64,000 bases of DNA from Polyangiaceae bacterium (lineage in GTDB: Bacteria > Myxococcota_A > Polyangia > Polyangiales > Polyangiaceae), in assembly GCA_020633205.1 (NCBI GenBank), contig JACKEB010000015.1, positions 310,001 to 374,000 of the forward strand, written 5' to 3'. Under the pieces are notes generated by a model. That model searched no databases. It had not been told where the DNA came from and saw nothing but the letters and a program-made list of their open reading frames with translations. Positions 23,613 through 31,894 of this stretch are shown in pieces. The translations under genes and the position numbers were made by a program. Numbering within the stretch: the first letter of the stretch is position 1; each line of letters begins with the position of its first letter.

Positions 23613-25829
23613 GTGGATCTCCGCACTCGAACCTCGCTGTTCTGCGGCGCGTTGGCGCTTGCCATCGCGGTGTCCATGCTGCTTCGCGGCCGCCCGCAGA
23701 GGCCTCAGATCTTCTTTGCGGCGTTCGCGGCAGATATCGGCCTTTGGTACCTAGCCCAGTGGCTCTACCACTTTATCCGCGCGGATGTATGGGCGCACTT
23801 CACGGCGTTGCTCGCGGTGCTGCTGCCCCAGTTTGCACTCCACCTCTTCGAAGCGGTGGTACCGCAGCCCGCGCCGCGCTCGACTCTGCTGCGGGTCGCG
23901 CGTCTCTTGCTGATCCCCATGCTGGTGGCCGTTTTGTCGCCAATCCACGGCCATGGTCTGGTGCGTGGGGCGGTGTTTCTTTACGTCTTCGGCTTGATCG
24001 CCGCCGGCCTGGTGTCGCTCGCTCTGCGCGGACAAAAGAGCGACTCCCGAGCAACGCAGCGCCGCGTGCGCTTTCTGGTGTTGATTGGCGCGTTCGCCAC
24101 GTTGTTCACGTTGGGCGACTTCCTCTGGTTCATCGGCGCGCCGCTCCCACCGGTTGGCGCGGTGCTCAGCATCGTTTTTCTCTTCGTCCTCGCGGAGTCG
24201 ATGTCGCGCGAGCGCCTGCTCGACCTTTACGAAATCTTGGGGCAGCTCGTCGTCTCTACGGCTCTCGCGTTTTCGCTGGCCGGGATCTTCTACGTGTTCG
24301 TGGTGTTGGTTGGCGGCTTCAACACCATGTACCTGAACGCGGTGCTGGCTGCGATCGTCATCCTGGTGTTGTTCGAGCCGCTGCGCGCCAAGGTCGAAGA
24401 GTACATCCAGCGGTTGTTCTTCTTGGAGCGGGTAGATCTCGACAAGGCAGTCACTTCCGCGCGGAGAAATTTGCTGCACGTGCTGCAGGTCGAGGAGATG
24501 ACCCAGGTCGTTATCTCTGCGCTCGAGAGCTCGCGTCGCGCGACGGGGGCAGCCTTGTTCTTGCGCAACCCGGGTGGTAGCGACTTTCGTCTCGCGGATG
24601 CATTCGGCGCGCCGATGCCTCCGTTGGTCGACGCTGCTACCGCTCGGCCACTGATCGAGCGCCTCGAGGGAGCGAACTCGCTGCTCCTCGAGGAAGTGGA
24701 GGGTGACCTCCAGCGCACCAATCACGCGGAGCGCGATGCGAGCAGCGACCGACAAGTGCTCGCGGCGGCCGAGCTCCTAGGACCTCTGGCTCGAGGTCTA
24801 TGCCTCGCGGTGCGCAGCGAAGACGGCGAGCTGCTCGGGATCTTGGTGGTGGCCGACGAACGGGTGCGGGACGCATTCAGTCCTGATGAGGTCGTGCTGC
24901 TCGAGTCGCTGACCGTGCAGATGGGCGTCGTGATCGAGAACTCTCGCGTCTACCAGCGCTTGCAGGAGCGCGACCGGCTTGCGGCGCTGGGGCAAATGGC
25001 CGCTGGTCTAGCCCACGAAATCAAGAACCCGCTGGGCGCCATCAAAGGCGCTGCACAGTTGCTGAACGAACCGGTCGCGGGAGAACAGTCCGCCGTGGAT
25101 GCTGAGTTTCTCGGCATCATCCTGGAGGAAGTCGAGCGCCTGGATCGCGTAGTTGGTTCAGTGCTCGACTACGCGCGCCCCTCCAAGTCGAACCTGGGGA
25201 CCACGGACGCGAACTCCGTGGTGCAGCGCACCCTACAGATCCTTCGCGCCGACACCCCCGACAGCTGCGAGCTTTTTGCGAACCTCGATGAACACCTTCC
25301 CTTGGTTCGCGCAGACGCAGAGCACCTGCGCCAGGTGCTGATGAATCTGGTGAAGAACGCGGTGCAGGCTGGCGCTTCGCGGGTAGAGCTGCGCACGCAG
25401 CCAGCGCGAGACAACCGGGTGTTGGGCGAGGCGTCCGAGACCGATGTTGGCTGGGTCGAGCTAGTCGTGGTGGACGATGGCCCCGGTATCATTCCGAAGC
25501 TGATGGACAAGTTGTTCCTGCCGTTCTTCACAACCAAGGACAAGGGCACGGGGTTGGGACTCGCGATCAGTCAGCGTCTGGTTCAGGAGATGGGGGGCAA
25601 TATCGCGGCCGCCTCCGACGAAGCGGGTGCTCGGTTCACGATCACGTTGCCCGCAACCAACAAAGACTCTGTCAGTCTGGTGCCGCCCGCGCGGGCGCCC
25701 GACGACAGCGCCAGTTCCACCCGCCGGCTCGCCGCCGCGGGTGAAAGCAACCGTCGGCCGCGCACCTCAGCGGTTGGTGTGTCAACCGCGGAGCTGGACC
25801 GCCGGGACGACCTACTTCCAGAGAGCTGA
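23613..25829 (+). CDS. Membrane sensor histidine kinase (multi-TM, GAF-like, HisKA, HATPase)
   Basis: 738 residues from a GTG. About eight N-terminal membrane helices (to about residue 260) form a 7TM-type sensor. A GAF-like region follows (about 290-440, ending in VLLESLTVQMGVVIENSRVYQRL), then the DHp helix with the phospho-acceptor in LAHEIKNPLGAIKGAA (His468). The ATPase domain shows the N box (LMNLVKNAVQAG), DDGPGI and the FTTKDKGTGLGLAI lid. It is an orphan kinase: no response regulator is next to it, although the sigma-54 activator lies just upstream on the same strand. The Pro/Arg-rich last 50 residues are probably disordered. Confidence 0.9.
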   Translation: MDLRTRTSLFCGALALAIAVSMLLRGRPQRPQIFFAAFAADIGLWYLAQWLYHFIRADVWAHFTALLAVLLPQFALHLFEAVVPQPAPRSTLLRVARLLLIPMLVAVLSPIHGHGLVRGAVFLYVFGLIAAGLVSLALRGQKSDSRATQRRVRFLVLIGAFATLFTLGDFLWFIGAPLPPVGAVLSIVFLFVLAESMSRERLLDLYEILGQLVVSTALAFSLAGIFYVFVVLVGGFNTMYLNAVLAAIVILVLFEPLRAKVEEYIQRLFFLERVDLDKAVTSARRNLLHVLQVEEMTQVVISALESSRRATGAALFLRNPGGSDFRLADAFGAPMPPLVDAATARPLIERLEGANSLLLEEVEGDLQRTNHAERDASSDRQVLAAAELLGPLARGLCLAVRSEDGELLGILVVADERVRDAFSPDEVVLLESLTVQMGVVIENSRVYQRLQERDRLAALGQMAAGLAHEIKNPLGAIKGAAQLLNEPVAGEQSAVDAEFLGIILEEVERLDRVVGSVLDYARPSKSNLGTTDANSVVQRTLQILRADTPDSCELFANLDEHLPLVRADAEHLRQVLMNLVKNAVQAGASRVELRTQPARDNRVLGEASETDVGWVELVVVDDGPGIIPKLMDKLFLPFFTTKDKGTGLGLAISQRLVQEMGGNIAAASDEAGARFTITLPATNKDSVSLVPPARAPDDSASSTRRLAAAGESNRRPRTSAVGVSTAELDRRDDLLPES

Positions 25830-25847
25830 CACCGCCAGAGAGCTGAC
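25818..25847 (+). repeat. 13-bp direct repeat across the kinase stop codon
   Basis: CCAGAGAGCTGAC occurs at 25818-25830 and again at 25835-25847, four bases apart. The first copy contains the TGA stop of the histidine kinase gene. It is probably a short local duplication. Confidence 0.85.
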
Positions 25848-25858
25848 TTACTGATGTG

Positions 25859-25871
25859 CCTCACCCCCAAA
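25859..25871 (-). repeat. Copy of dispersed G-rich motif
   Basis: On the minus strand the bases read TTTGGGGGTGAGG, the exact central form of the motif found at several other intergenic places in the window (3655-3668, 8396-8408, 17736-17749, 27791-27801, 46431-46448). It lies 30 bp after the histidine kinase gene. Confidence 0.8.
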
Positions 25872-25960
25872 CTCCGACACTTGCCGGGCGGCCCAAAGGC
25901 CACCCGCAGCAGGCTTGTCCCAGTTTGAGGTGGTTACGCCGGCTAAACCCGCCACCGACG

Positions 25961-26020
25961 ACCCCGCAGCTACTCACCACACCCCGCAGCTGCTCACCAC
26001 CCCGCAGCTACCCAGCAACA
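25961..26020 (+). repeat. 20-bp tandem repeat, about 2.5 copies
   Basis: ACCCCGCAGCTACTCACCAC at 25961-25980 is repeated with one change at 25981-26000 and partly at 26001-26015. It is non-coding, upstream of the FHA-protein promoter region. Confidence 0.85.
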
Positions 26021-26045
26021 GCCGAGCTTTGCTACACGTGAGCGC

Positions 26046-26075
26046 TTGACCCTATCTATTCTGAATGCCTATCCT
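26046..26075 (+). promoter_or_regulatory. Candidate housekeeping promoter for the FHA-PATAN gene
   Basis: TTGACC at 26046-26051 and TATCCT at 26070-26075 are 18 bases apart in the only AT-rich patch of this region, about 50 bp before the FHA protein start. The fit to a primary-sigma promoter is fair (5/6 and 4/6 of the E. coli consensus). Confidence 0.4.
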
Positions 26076-26125
26076 TTTGATCCTCGTACACGCGTCTTGG
26101 GGCGGGTGTGGGGCTGAGCTCCAGC

Positions 26126-27109
26126 ATGGCAATGGCCGACAGAATCGCGCCCAGTTCTAGCGGCTCGCAGTCTCCGTCAGGAGGTGGGGGGCTCGCCCTC
26201 CGTTTCATCTCTGGCAAGTACCAGGGGGGAGAGTTCCCCTTGGAGAGTGACCGCGAGATCTACATCGGACGCTCCAGTGATCTGGAGATGGTGCTCGTAG
26301 AGGAGATGGTGTCGCGCAAGCACGCACGCATCACCGTGCGCGGCGCTGACATCACCATCGAGGATCTCGGATCTACGAACGGTACGTTCGTGAACGGCGA
26401 GAAGATCGAGCAGGCGAGCCTCAAAGAAGGTGACCGCGTGCTGATCGGTACCAGCATCCTCAAGGTCGTTTCCACGACGGGATCTCAGGCGGGCATTCGG
26501 GTTCCCGCGGGTGGCATCCAGAGCGCAGGCCGCAATCGCACCATGGCGGGCACTGACGAAGGGCCACGCATGAGCGGCGCGATCGAAGAAGTGCCGCTAC
26601 CCGATCTGCTTCAGCTCTTCGGTACCTCCCGGAAGAGCGGCGTACTGGTGGTGAGCACCGACCACAACGCGGGTCGCATTCACCTCAAGCAAGGCATCGT
26701 GCACTTCGCCAGCATCGATTCGAGTCCCGACCTTCCGGGCTTGAAGGCGATCTATCGCATGCTGACCTGGCAGCGCGGCCTGTTCCAGCTGGACCCGCCG
26801 GAGGAGCGCAACTTCGACAACCCCCTGGATCTCCCGGTGCAAGAGATCCTGATGGAGGCGTTCCGCCAGCAAGACGAGTTCGGCGTCCTGCGTGAGAAGC
26901 TCCCGGCGAGCGAAGTGCCGTTGATGCTCTCGGTGCCGCTCGAGCCGAAGTTGAGCGAGCTTGGAGCGAAGGAACTCGATGTCCTGCAGCTCGCCCTCAA
27001 CTCACCCGACCTAGGCGCGGTGATGGATTCGAGCGGCCTTTCGGATCTGGAAACGGGCGAGATTCTGCTCAAGCTCTTGAGCAAGAAGTACCTCACGTCC
27101 GCCGAGTAG
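26126..27109 (+). CDS. FHA domain plus DUF4388 (PATAN) protein
   Basis: 327 residues from the ATG at 26126; a GTG at 26108 and an ATG at 26132 are alternatives. The FHA domain spans about residues 24-120: IYIGRSS, VSRKHARI, DLGSTNGTFVNG, then GDRVLIG, with the phosphothreonine-binding Arg, Ser and Asn in place. A DUF4388/PATAN domain follows (about 150-250): VPLPDLLQLFGTSRKSGVL, GRIHLKQGIVHFA, RGLFQLDPP. The C-terminal 60 residues form a helical tail. FHA-PATAN proteins are signalling adaptors that pair with Ser/Thr kinases; the kinase gene at 46557 is a possible but unlinked partner. Confidence 0.85.
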   Translation: MAMADRIAPSSSGSQSPSGGGGLALRFISGKYQGGEFPLESDREIYIGRSSDLEMVLVEEMVSRKHARITVRGADITIEDLGSTNGTFVNGEKIEQASLKEGDRVLIGTSILKVVSTTGSQAGIRVPAGGIQSAGRNRTMAGTDEGPRMSGAIEEVPLPDLLQLFGTSRKSGVLVVSTDHNAGRIHLKQGIVHFASIDSSPDLPGLKAIYRMLTWQRGLFQLDPPEERNFDNPLDLPVQEILMEAFRQQDEFGVLREKLPASEVPLMLSVPLEPKLSELGAKELDVLQLALNSPDLGAVMDSSGLSDLETGEILLKLLSKKYLTSAE

Positions 27110-27160
27110 TCAGCGAGCGCTCGCGATATTAGAGCGCTCGGCAAGTTGAGCGCCTGCGAT

Positions 27161-27177
27161 AATTACCGCGCGGTTAT
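27161..27177. terminator. Bidirectional terminator-like inverted repeat
   Basis: A perfect 10-bp palindrome, ACCGCGCGGT (27165-27174), extended by AT pairs on both sides after one mismatch, lies between the convergent FHA gene and lipoprotein gene and touches the stop codon of the latter. A 12-bp palindrome, GCGAGCGCTCGC (27113-27124), just after the FHA stop may act with it. Confidence 0.4.
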
Positions 27178-27737
27178 TCTGATTTGCTGGGGACCAGGGC
27201 GCACAGCTTGGGTCCCTTTGGTGTCTTGCACAGCGGTTCGTACATCAGCACTTCACACACGTAGAGCGCGCGCTCGTAGGCGCCGAGGTGCCCATGGTGT
27301 CCCTTTGCCGACAGCTTGCCGCGCACCTTCACCGCGCCAGCCGCAGAGCTGTGCAAACGATCCATCGCGTCCTTGGTTCCGCTCACCCAATAGGTGGTCG
27401 AGTCGGTTTCGTTGGGGGCGAAATCGCTGACCTCGAACTGGTGGACGTAGAGGCCTTCGAAGACCGCGAGCTCCCCTTTGCACTTCGGGTCGAGCGTGTA
27501 GCGCAGCGTTGGAACATCGAGCTCATCGAGCGCCTCAGGGCTCTCAGTCGGCAGTTCGACCTTGTCCAGGATGCGCGCGAAGCTTTGTGATTCCGCAGGG
27601 TCTTGGGGCGGCGCTTGGTTCGCAAACGCCGCCGGGCGCTTGGTCGCGGTGGCTGCTTCGGCCGACAATTCGTGGTGACTGCCCCCGCAGGCGACGAGCA
27701 AGCCGAGAGCGAACGCAGCTGGGATGAAACGGCGCAT
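27174..27737 (-). CDS. Hypothetical lipoprotein
   Basis: 187 residues from the Met at 27737, which gives a short clean signal peptide ending at LVAC (Cys17); an upstream in-frame Met at 27767 would add ten basic residues and spoil it. The mature part starts with an Ala/Thr/Pro linker and then forms an unknown domain with LRYTLDPKCKGELAVFEGLYVHQFEV, WVSGTKDAMDRLHSSA and VKVRGKLSAKGHHGH. Four cysteines could form two disulfides. Function unknown; it converges on the FHA gene. Confidence 0.65.
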   Translation of the reverse strand: MRRFIPAAFALGLLVACGGSHHELSAEAATATKRPAAFANQAPPQDPAESQSFARILDKVELPTESPEALDELDVPTLRYTLDPKCKGELAVFEGLYVHQFEVSDFAPNETDSTTYWVSGTKDAMDRLHSSAAGAVKVRGKLSAKGHHGHLGAYERALYVCEVLMYEPLCKTPKGPKLCALVPSKSE

Positions 27738-28095
27738 CTGGCGTAGACACTCGAAGCGTCTAGGCATTGGGTGGGTTGTTTGTTGTCGGGTTTGGGGGAG
27801 GCGCGTCGTTCAGGCGCAGCGTCTGCCTCAGGAGACGGCTACCTCGGAGGGGAGCCGCATGGACCTCCAGCGTCGCTTCAGTGCCTTGAAATCCAAAATG
27901 GCATCGGGTGCCTCGATAGCAATCGCGCTCTTGTCAGCCAGCCGGCGCTACCGCCAAACGAGGTCGTTTCTCCGCCTCTTCGCTAGTGAGTGGGGGAGGC
28001 TGCTCTGCTGATACATAGTGCGGATGAGTTTGCTGGACTATGCCATTCATTGCAGTCTCGTCGAGCGCTGACTAGAACCAAGAGCGGAGGTTCGC
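27738..28095. other. Intergenic region with G-rich motif and a weak small ORF
   Basis: About 350 bp between divergent genes. A copy of the dispersed motif (TTTGGGGGAGG, 27791-27801) lies near the left end. A 50-codon frame from the ATG at 27859 to about 28011 is preceded by GGAGGGGAG, but its Arg/Ser-rich product has no recognisable feature, so I do not call it a gene. The last 80 bp are less GC-rich and probably hold the promoter of the monooxygenase gene, but no clear -35/-10 pair could be fixed. Confidence 0.35.
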
Positions 28096-30393
28096 GTGGA
28101 CGTCGTCTGTGTTGGAGGTGGCCCTGCTGGGCTGTATTTCGCCGCACTGCTCAAGCAGTCCCATCCGGAGACCCGAGTGCGGGTCTACGAGCGCAACCGC
28201 GCGGATGACACTTTTGGTTTCGGGGTTGTCTTCTCCGATCGCACGATGGACAACCTGCGAGAGGCGGACGAGCCGAGCCAGCAAGCGATCACCCAGAGCT
28301 TCGCCCACTGGGACGACATCGATATTCATTACCGCGGGGAAGTCATTACCTCGGTAGGCCATGGCTTCGCCGGGATGAGCCGCCAGCGTCTGCTGACGAT
28401 TCTGCAGGAACGGGCGAGGGAGCTTGGCGTCGAACTTCATTTCGAACACGACATCGGCGACGTGTCGCAGTTCCAGGACGCTGACTTGGTGGTCGCAGCG
28501 GACGGTATCAACAGCCAGATCCGCAGCGCGCTCGCGGCGGATTTCGCACCCGACATCGACGACCGGCCGAATCGCTTCGTGTGGCTAGGCACCACGTTTC
28601 CGTTTGGTGCCTTCACCTTCTACTTCAAGCAGAACCAGCACGGACTATTCCGCGTCCACGCGTACCGCTACGCCGAGGACAGCTCGACCTTCATCGTCGA
28701 GTGCACGGACGCCGCGAGCAAGGCGGCGGGCTTCGACGACTACAACGAAGAGCAGACCATCGCCTACATGGAGCAGCTGTTCGCCGAGGAGCTGAAGGGG
28801 CATCGTCTTGTCGGCAACAAGAGCGTCTGGCGGCACTTCGCGACGGTGAAGAACGGCAAGTGGTGGACACGGCTCCAGCAAGCCGGCAAGCCTGGGGCGC
28901 ACGTGGTGCTCCTCGGCGACGCGCTGCACACCGCGCACTTCTCCATTGGCTCCGGCACGAAGCTGGCCCTGGAGGACGCCATCGACTTGCATCGGGAGGT
29001 GGTTTCCTGTTGCTTTGCTGACGAAGAAAACCGCGCGGAAAATTTGTCTAAGGCGCTCTCGGCCTTCGAGGCGAACCGCAAGCCCGGGGTGTCGAGCATT
29101 CAGCGCGCCGCCCAGGTGAGCCTGGAGTGGTTCGAGAACACCGAGCGCTACATGGGCCTCGAGCCGCTGCAGTTCGCCTTCAGCTTGCTCACCCGAAGCT
29201 TGCGGGTGAATCACGCCAACCTCCAGCTCCGCGATCCGGAGCTGACCGCCCGGGTCGATCGCTGGGTAGCACGCGGCGCGAGTCTTGCCGCCGGTGTGGC
29301 GGCGTCTGAAGATCTCCCTCCCATGTTCACGCCGCTCAAGTTGCGAGAGCTGGTGTTGCCAAACCGCATCGGCGTCTCCCCGATGTGTCAGTACTCTGCC
29401 GAAGACGGACTGATCGGAGATTGGCACCTGGTTCATCTCGGGAGTCGCGCCATCGGCGGTGCCGGGCTCTTGATGTGCGAGATGACGGCTATCAGCCGCG
29501 AGGCGCGCATCTCTCAAGGTTGCGCCGGCCTGTACACCGAAGAGCATACTGCCGCGTGGAAGCGCGTGGTTGATTTTGCGCGGGCGAATTCCAGCGCGAA
29601 GCTCGGCATTCAGCTGGGGCACGCTGGACCCAAGGGTGCGACGGACCTGCCGTGGCTCGGTGAAGCACCGCTCAAGAGCGGGGCTTGGCCGCTGCTCGCA
29701 GCCAGCGCGGTGCCGTATTCCCCCGCAAGCCAAACGCCGCGCGCGATGACTCGTGAGGACATGGACCGTACGCGGGATGACTACGTTGCCGCCGCCAAGC
29801 GAGCTCTGGAGGCCGACTTCGACTTGCTCGAGATCCACCTCGCTCACGGCTACTTACTGGCAAGCTTTGTGTCTCCGCTGCTGAATCGCCGCGAAGACGA
29901 CTACGGCGGCTCCGTGGCCGGCCGTATGCGCTATCCGCTCGAGGTGATCGACGCCGTCCGCGACCTGTGGCCCAAGGGGCGGCCGCTCAGCGTCCGTATC
30001 TCTGCCTGTGACTGGCATGAAGGCGGCATCTCGCCCGACGACGTCGTTGCGATGGGCAAGCTGCTGAAGGACCACGGCGTCGACATCGTTGATGTTTCCA
30101 CGGGGCAAACAGTCGCGGCCCAGCGCCCCGAGTACGGTCGCTTGTATCAGACTCCGTTCAGTGAGCTCGTCCGGCTGACATCAGGCCTGCCGACGATGAC
30201 CGTTGGCAATATCTCTTCGTTCAGTGACGCCAACAGCATCATCGCAGGCGGACGCGCGGACGTTTGCTTGCTCGCGCGAGGCCATCTCTTCGACCCATAC
30301 TGGACTCAGCACGCGGCGCAGGCTCAGGGCGTAGAACTCCCTTGGCCGTCGCAGTACCTGGCGGTGCAGCGCTTCCGTCCGCGCTCCGACTGA
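28096..30393 (+). CDS. FAD monooxygenase / old-yellow-enzyme fusion (salicylyl-CoA 5-hydroxylase or 2-aminobenzoyl-CoA monooxygenase/reductase type)
   Basis: 765 residues from a GTG. Residues 1-395 are a flavoprotein monooxygenase: GGGPAGLYFA at 7-16, FGFGVVFSD, DLVVAADGINSQIR, VVLLGDALHTAHFSIGSGTKLALEDA. From Met410 an NADH:flavin oxidoreductase of OYE type follows: FTPLKLRELVLPNRIGVSPMCQYSA, LGIQLGHAGPKG, DLLEIHLAHGYLLASFVSPLLN, DDYGGS, TVGNIS, ARGHLFDPYW. Exactly this fusion is known from enzymes that hydroxylate or reduce aromatic CoA thioesters. Which substrate is used cannot be told; no ligase or beta-oxidation gene is adjacent. The 3' end overlaps the opposite PDZ gene by 155 bp. Confidence 0.85.
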   Translation: MDVVCVGGGPAGLYFAALLKQSHPETRVRVYERNRADDTFGFGVVFSDRTMDNLREADEPSQQAITQSFAHWDDIDIHYRGEVITSVGHGFAGMSRQRLLTILQERARELGVELHFEHDIGDVSQFQDADLVVAADGINSQIRSALAADFAPDIDDRPNRFVWLGTTFPFGAFTFYFKQNQHGLFRVHAYRYAEDSSTFIVECTDAASKAAGFDDYNEEQTIAYMEQLFAEELKGHRLVGNKSVWRHFATVKNGKWWTRLQQAGKPGAHVVLLGDALHTAHFSIGSGTKLALEDAIDLHREVVSCCFADEENRAENLSKALSAFEANRKPGVSSIQRAAQVSLEWFENTERYMGLEPLQFAFSLLTRSLRVNHANLQLRDPELTARVDRWVARGASLAAGVAASEDLPPMFTPLKLRELVLPNRIGVSPMCQYSAEDGLIGDWHLVHLGSRAIGGAGLLMCEMTAISREARISQGCAGLYTEEHTAAWKRVVDFARANSSAKLGIQLGHAGPKGATDLPWLGEAPLKSGAWPLLAASAVPYSPASQTPRAMTREDMDRTRDDYVAAAKRALEADFDLLEIHLAHGYLLASFVSPLLNRREDDYGGSVAGRMRYPLEVIDAVRDLWPKGRPLSVRISACDWHEGGISPDDVVAMGKLLKDHGVDIVDVSTGQTVAAQRPEYGRLYQTPFSELVRLTSGLPTMTVGNISSFSDANSIIAGGRADVCLLARGHLFDPYWTQHAAQAQGVELPWPSQYLAVQRFRPRSD

Positions 30394-31039
30394 CGCGCCT
30401 GCGATGGCGCCGCTCGAGATACGGCATCTCGACGTGGAGTTGAATGCGCTGGGCGCCGCGATACAGAGTGCCGCTGATCGCTGGCGCTTTGGCATGGCGC
30501 GCGCCTGCCACCAGGCCGATCACTTGGGCCACGGAGTGGACCGGCTGACCTGCTGCGTGAGTAAGCACGTCGCCGTCTTGGACGCCTACACCTAGCCCAG
30601 AGACGCCGCTGAGCATCAAGCCCGCCGGGTGCTGCTCACTGGCTTGAACGAAGCTGCCGCCGGGAATACCAGCGCTGCGCGACAAGGCGAGGACTCGTGC
30701 CTTGCGGATACGAATACCGATCAGCTTCTGCGCAGGCCGTGGGGATGGACTTGTGAGATCCCGCCGTGCGGGCGCCGGGGCACTCGACTCCGTGAGCACG
30801 GTCGCAGGTGGTGCCAGCTCGAACTCCACATCAGCGCCCCGCGCTGCTTGTGCTTCGCTTTCGGGCGCTGCGGCGTCGGGAGCAGCCTGGGTGGCTCCCG
30901 GGTTTCGCGGCTGCCACGCAGCGAGTGACTGACCTACACCCCCAGCAGCTTCGACGAAGCGGACTCCTACCCAGCCAGCCAGCGCGAACGGCGCAGCGCA
31001 AGCCGCCAAGAGGAGTGCCGCTTTCGTCAGTTGGCGCAT
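30239..31039 (-). CDS. Membrane-anchored PDZ protein downstream of hflKC
   Basis: 266 residues. One N-terminal membrane anchor (about 7-28), a Pro/Ala linker, then a PDZ-type domain (about 105-205): IPGGSFVQASEQHPAGLMLSG, GVQDGDVLTHAAGQPVHSVAQVIGLV, GTLYRGAQRIQLHVEMPY. The overall plan is close to type II secretion GspC proteins or to PDZ envelope adaptors. The last 60 residues (from RRHRRRV) are Arg/Ser-rich and mostly antisense to the monooxygenase gene, so the natural stop may have been lost. Start three bases after hflC, so it is in the hflKC operon and probably acts with that complex. Confidence 0.65.
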   Translation of the reverse strand: MRQLTKAALLLAACAAPFALAGWVGVRFVEAAGGVGQSLAAWQPRNPGATQAAPDAAAPESEAQAARGADVEFELAPPATVLTESSAPAPARRDLTSPSPRPAQKLIGIRIRKARVLALSRSAGIPGGSFVQASEQHPAGLMLSGVSGLGVGVQDGDVLTHAAGQPVHSVAQVIGLVAGARHAKAPAISGTLYRGAQRIQLHVEMPYLERRHRRRVSRSADGSAAPPGTATAKGVLRPEPAPRAESSMGRRDGLARASKRPRVRLR

Positions 31040-31042
31040 TCC

Positions 31043-31894
31043 TTACTTCTTGGGGGCCTTTAGGTAGCGGAATAGCTCGCTCTTCGAGGACAACACCAGG
31101 CTGTCTTTCTTGCCCAGCGTCTTCTCATAGGCCTGGAGGCTGCGCAGGAAGGCGTAGAACTCCGGATCCTTGTTGAAGGCTTCCGCGTAGATCTTTGCGC
31201 TCTCGGCGTCGCCTTCACCCTTGAGCTTCTGCTCGGTCTCGTAGGCCTTGGCGAGCAGGATCCGCTTCTCCTTGTCGGTATCCGCGCGGATTTTCTGAGC
31301 CTCCTCACTGCCCTCGGAGCGATAGCGCTTCGCCACGCGCTCACGCTCGGCCTTCATGCGCTCGAAGACGCTCTTCTGCACCTCGGGGGGCAGGTCGGCG
31401 CGCTTGATGCGTACGTCGACGATGTCTACGCCGAATTCCTTGACCCGCGTGCGCACGGCCTCACCGACCTTTTGCATCAGCGGCTCACGCTCGTTGCCGA
31501 TGATGTCGCCGAAGTTCTCCGTTGCGAGCTCACGGCGCAACTCGGAGAGCACGATGTCGTCGATGCGTTGGCGCGCTTGTACGTCGTTGCCGACAGTCTT
31601 GTAGAACAACAGCGGGTCCTGTATCCGCCAGCGGGTCACCGGATCTGCGACCAGGTACTTCTTGTCCTTCGTCAGCATGCGCCCGGAGGGCGAGTCGCTG
31701 CTCAGCACCCGACGCTCCATGCGGGTCACGTCCTGCCAGGGCAGCTTGAAGTAGAGACCCGGAGCCTCGATGCTGCGTTTGTGTTGGCCGAACTGAGTCA
31801 CGATGGCGAGCTCCCGCTCGTCGATCACGAACGCGCTGGAGCTGGCCCCGATCAACAGCGCGAAGAGCAGCACCCAAGGGAGGAAACGTTTCAT
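31043..31894 (-). CDS. hflC: HflC, SPFH-domain protease modulator subunit
   Basis: 283 residues. N-terminal membrane anchor (about 5-24, PWVLLFALLIGASSSAFVI), then the SPFH/band-7 domain (VIDERELAIVTQFGQHKR, GLYFKLPWQDVTRMERRV) and a long coiled Glu/Arg/Lys-rich helix (KAERERVAKRYRSEG...). HflC pairs with HflK to form the large cage around membrane protease FtsH. The start overlaps the hflK stop by four bases. All features are normal for the family. Confidence 0.93.
   Translation of the reverse strand: MKRFLPWVLLFALLIGASSSAFVIDERELAIVTQFGQHKRSIEAPGLYFKLPWQDVTRMERRVLSSDSPSGRMLTKDKKYLVADPVTRWRIQDPLLFYKTVGNDVQARQRIDDIVLSELRRELATENFGDIIGNEREPLMQKVGEAVRTRVKEFGVDIVDVRIKRADLPPEVQKSVFERMKAERERVAKRYRSEGSEEAQKIRADTDKEKRILLAKAYETEQKLKGEGDAESAKIYAEAFNKDPEFYAFLRSLQAYEKTLGKKDSLVLSSKSELFRYLKAPKK

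Noticed and set aside
27859..28011. 50-codon frame with GGAGGGGAG before its ATG
   Set aside because: Product lacks any domain, signal or repeat; purine-rich runs are frequent here. It could be revived by ribosome profiling.
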